Origin: Oscillospiraceae bacterium
GTDB lineage: Bacteria > Bacillota > Clostridia > Oscillospirales > Acutalibacteraceae
Assembly (NCBI GenBank): GCA_015066095.1
Contig: SVPC01000009.1
Location: 1 to 63,767 of the forward strand
Length of the DNA stretch: 63,767 nucleotides
Direction: 5' to 3'
Of the stretch, positions 61,288 through 63,767 are shown piece by piece; position 1 is the stretch's first letter, and each line of letters starts with the position of its first letter. The notes below the pieces were generated by a model. That model was given only the letters and a program-made list of their open reading frames with translations, did not search any database and had not been told where the DNA came from. Position numbers and translations under genes: made by a program.

Positions 61288-63767
61288 ATGAAATGGACTT
61301 CACTTAACGACCTTAGAGAAAAATACCTTGCTTTTTTTGAGTCGAAAGACCATTTAAGACTCGGCAGTTTCTCTTTGGTGCCAAATAACGATAAATCACT
61401 TTTGCTAATAAATTCAGGCATGGCGCCGATGAAAAAATTCTTCACAGGTGAAGTAACACCGCCAAGTGTTCGCGTTACCACCTGCCAAAAATGTATCCGT
61501 ACCCCCGACCTTGAACGCGTTGGTATTACAGCACGTCACGGCACATTTTTTGAAATGCTCGGTAACTTCTCTTTTGGCGATTATTTCAAAACCGAGGCTA
61601 TTACTTGGGCATGGGAATTTTTGACAAAGACGCTCGAAATACCTGCTGAACTTTTATGGCCTTCTGTTTACGAGCAAGATGACGAAGCATATAATTTCTG
61701 GCGTGATGTTATCGGTGTGCCCGAAGAACGCATTGTAAGAATGGGTAAAGAAGATAATTTCTGGGAGCACGGTACAGGTCCTTGCGGCCCTTGTAGTGAA
61801 ATTTATTTCGACCGCGGCGAAAAATACGGCTGTGGCTCTCATGAATGCAAACCCGGTTGCGACTGCGACAGATATATGGAAATCTGGAACAATGTTTTCT
61901 CGCAGTTTAACAATATGGGCGACGGCACATATACCGAACTTGAACATAAAAACATTGATACCGGTATGGGTCTTGAACGTTTGGCTTGTGTTATGCAGAA
62001 TGTCGACAATATGTTCGAGGTTGATACCATCCGCAATATTTTAGATAATGTCTGTCGTATTTCGGGTAAAGAATATGGAAAAGACAATAATACCGATATT
62101 TCTATCCGCGCTATTACCGACCACGCAAGAGCGGCTACATTTATGATTAGTGACGGCATTATCCCCTCTAACGAAGGCAGAGGCTACGTGCTTCGCCGTA
62201 TCATTCGTCGTGCGGTACGCCACGGTAAACTCATTGGTATTAACCGTCCGTTCTTTATGGAACTTTGTGATACTGTTATAAACGAAAACAAGCAAGGTTA
62301 TCCCGAACTTGTTGAGAAACAGCAATTAATAACAAAAGTTATCAATAACGAAGAAGCATCTTTCAACAAAACTGTCGACCAAGGTCTTAATATGCTTGAA
62401 GAACTGACAAAATCAGGCAAGACATTCTCTGGCGATGATGCTTTCAAACTTTACGATACTTACGGCTTCCCCATCGACCTTACTAAAGACATCTTAAAAG
62501 AAAAAGGTATTGAACTCCAAGAAGACCGCTTCCGCGAACTTATGGAAGAACAAAAACAAAAGGCTCGTAATGCCCGTAAATCATCCGACGGTGAAAGTTG
62601 GAAGAGTGACGGTATCACCTTTGACAATATCCCCGAAACTGTTTTTGTAGGCTATACAGAAAATAGCATTGATACCGAAGTTTTGGATATCGTAGTCGAT
62701 AATGAGCATACAAATAGCGTTTTCGAAAATCAAAAAGCAATTATTGTACTTAAAGAAACACCTTTCTATGCTGAAAGCGGCGGTCAGGTTGGTGACACCG
62801 GTGTAATTAAGACCGAAAACGGTGAATTTGTTGTTCGCGACACCACCAAAACCACAGGCGGTATTATTACACATTTTGGTACTGTTAAAAGCGGCGTATT
62901 GTCTGTTGGTGATATGGTTTGTGCTAAAATTGATGTTATCCGCCGTGATGCTATTCGCCGTAACCATACTGCCGCCCACCTTTTACAAGCAGCTTTACGC
63001 ACAGTTCTCGGCAATCACGTAGAACAAGCAGGTCAGTTGGTTAACGAAAAAGCAGTTCGCTTTGACTTTACACATTTTTCTGCCCTAACTTGCGAAGAAA
63101 TAAAAGCCGTTGAAGATACTGTAAACAATGCTATTTTAAGTGCTATTACAGTTGAAAATACCGAAATGCCGATTGATGAGGCTAAAAAACTCGGTGCCAT
63201 GGCTTTGTTTGGTGAAAAATATGGTGATGTTGTCCGCGTTGTAAACGCAAAAGGCGTTTCTGTTGAACTTTGCGGTGGTACACATGTGGATAACACATCA
63301 AAACTTGGCCTTTTCCACATAAAAAGTGAATCAAGCGTAGCTGCAGGTGTACGCCGTATTGAAGCGGTAACCGGCGCAAATGTGCTTACAGTAATTGAAA
63401 ACTACATTAAACTTGTAACTGATACTGCAGATGTTTTAAAGTCAGCTAACATTAATGATGTTGCAAAACGCGCACAAGCGGTTATGGGTGAACTTAAAAC
63501 CGCTAAACAATCACTTGAAAAATTAGAAAGCAAACTTGCAGGTTCCAAAATCGGCGATATACTTTCAAATGCTACCCCAGTTGGCGACATTAAGGTCGCA
63601 GTTGCCCGTCTTGATGGCACCACACCCGATGAACTTCGCAAAATGACCGACACAGTAAAAGCTGAAAACCCCAATACAGTAATCGTTTTGGGCGCACAAA
63701 ATGGTGAAAAACTCACATTCTGCGCCGCTTGTGGTAAAAGTGCGATTGAAAAGGGTGCCCACGCAGG
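61288..63767 (+). CDS. alaS: Alanyl-tRNA synthetase, partial
   Basis: This frame is open from the ATG at 61288 to the right edge, 826 codons, near the usual total of about 875. The catalytic domain has LLINSGMAPMKKFF. The editing domain has HTAAH and CGGTH. The C-terminal part begins to show the coiled coil and DHHA1 region. The start has AAAGGATG upstream. Confidence 0.97.
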   Translation, partial: MKWTSLNDLREKYLAFFESKDHLRLGSFSLVPNNDKSLLLINSGMAPMKKFFTGEVTPPSVRVTTCQKCIRTPDLERVGITARHGTFFEMLGNFSFGDYFKTEAITWAWEFLTKTLEIPAELLWPSVYEQDDEAYNFWRDVIGVPEERIVRMGKEDNFWEHGTGPCGPCSEIYFDRGEKYGCGSHECKPGCDCDRYMEIWNNVFSQFNNMGDGTYTELEHKNIDTGMGLERLACVMQNVDNMFEVDTIRNILDNVCRISGKEYGKDNNTDISIRAITDHARAATFMISDGIIPSNEGRGYVLRRIIRRAVRHGKLIGINRPFFMELCDTVINENKQGYPELVEKQQLITKVINNEEASFNKTVDQGLNMLEELTKSGKTFSGDDAFKLYDTYGFPIDLTKDILKEKGIELQEDRFRELMEEQKQKARNARKSSDGESWKSDGITFDNIPETVFVGYTENSIDTEVLDIVVDNEHTNSVFENQKAIIVLKETPFYAESGGQVGDTGVIKTENGEFVVRDTTKTTGGIITHFGTVKSGVLSVGDMVCAKIDVIRRDAIRRNHTAAHLLQAALRTVLGNHVEQAGQLVNEKAVRFDFTHFSALTCEEIKAVEDTVNNAILSAITVENTEMPIDEAKKLGAMALFGEKYGDVVRVVNAKGVSVELCGGTHVDNTSKLGLFHIKSESSVAAGVRRIEAVTGANVLTVIENYIKLVTDTADVLKSANINDVAKRAQAVMGELKTAKQSLEKLESKLAGSKIGDILSNATPVGDIKVAVARLDGTTPDELRKMTDTVKAENPNTVIVLGAQNGEKLTFCAACGKSAIEKGAHA

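Overview
The window looks like a low-GC chromosome of an anaerobic, spore-forming Clostridia (probably Oscillospiraceae/Ruminococcaceae). Evidence: sporulation genes (spoVAD, spoIVB, cotJABC), rubrerythrin, ThyX-type thymidylate synthesis, a Na+-pumping oxaloacetate decarboxylase, and the conserved nusB-xseA-xseB-ispA-dxs-tlyA-nadK-argR-recN run. No species can be named from sequence alone.

Left accessory island (1-7.5 kb). On the minus strand lie a single-chain restriction-modification-specificity enzyme cut by the window edge, a winged-helix partner, an unknown 132-aa protein, an SH3/zinc-finger-like protein, an HD phosphohydrolase fused to DUF429, and a Cro/CI-type regulator. A divergent large serine recombinase follows on the plus strand. 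Two arrays of a hairpin-forming repeat, each followed by the same 5' leader motif, precede the 132-aa gene and the recombinase gene in opposite orientations. This is the least explained part of the window and the best candidate for an undescribed, possibly defensive, mobile module.

Pilus locus (7.6-16.7 kb, minus strand). One promoter reads through a regulator, a coiled-coil protein, a signal peptidase I, a 1166-residue LPXTG tip protein with a degenerate CHAP-like domain, the backbone pilin, a class C sortase, a minor pilin, and a sortase-fold protein that has lost all three catalytic residues.

Core region (16.8-49.7 kb). Rubrerythrin, tyrS, and the recN-to-nusB block come first, then a TtcA-type thiolase and an NhaC-family transporter under a lysine riboswitch. 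uvrC, small membrane and lipoproteins, a tRNA-Arg(ACG) with a duplicated 3' end, mgtE, spoVAD, a dipeptidase, a GH32/fructokinase pair, spoIVB, ruvX, cotJABC and the oxaloacetate decarboxylase operon follow.

Right region (49.7-63.8 kb). It holds a NUDIX enzyme, two tandem DUF4838-like paralogues (one with a clean 202-residue internal loss), a long PRPP synthetase, thyX-tmk, a DJ-1 protein, mltG, a U32 peptidase, a penicillin-binding protein and alaS, which runs off the right edge. Most promoters fit the sigma-A consensus and most transcription units end in clear hairpin-plus-T terminators.
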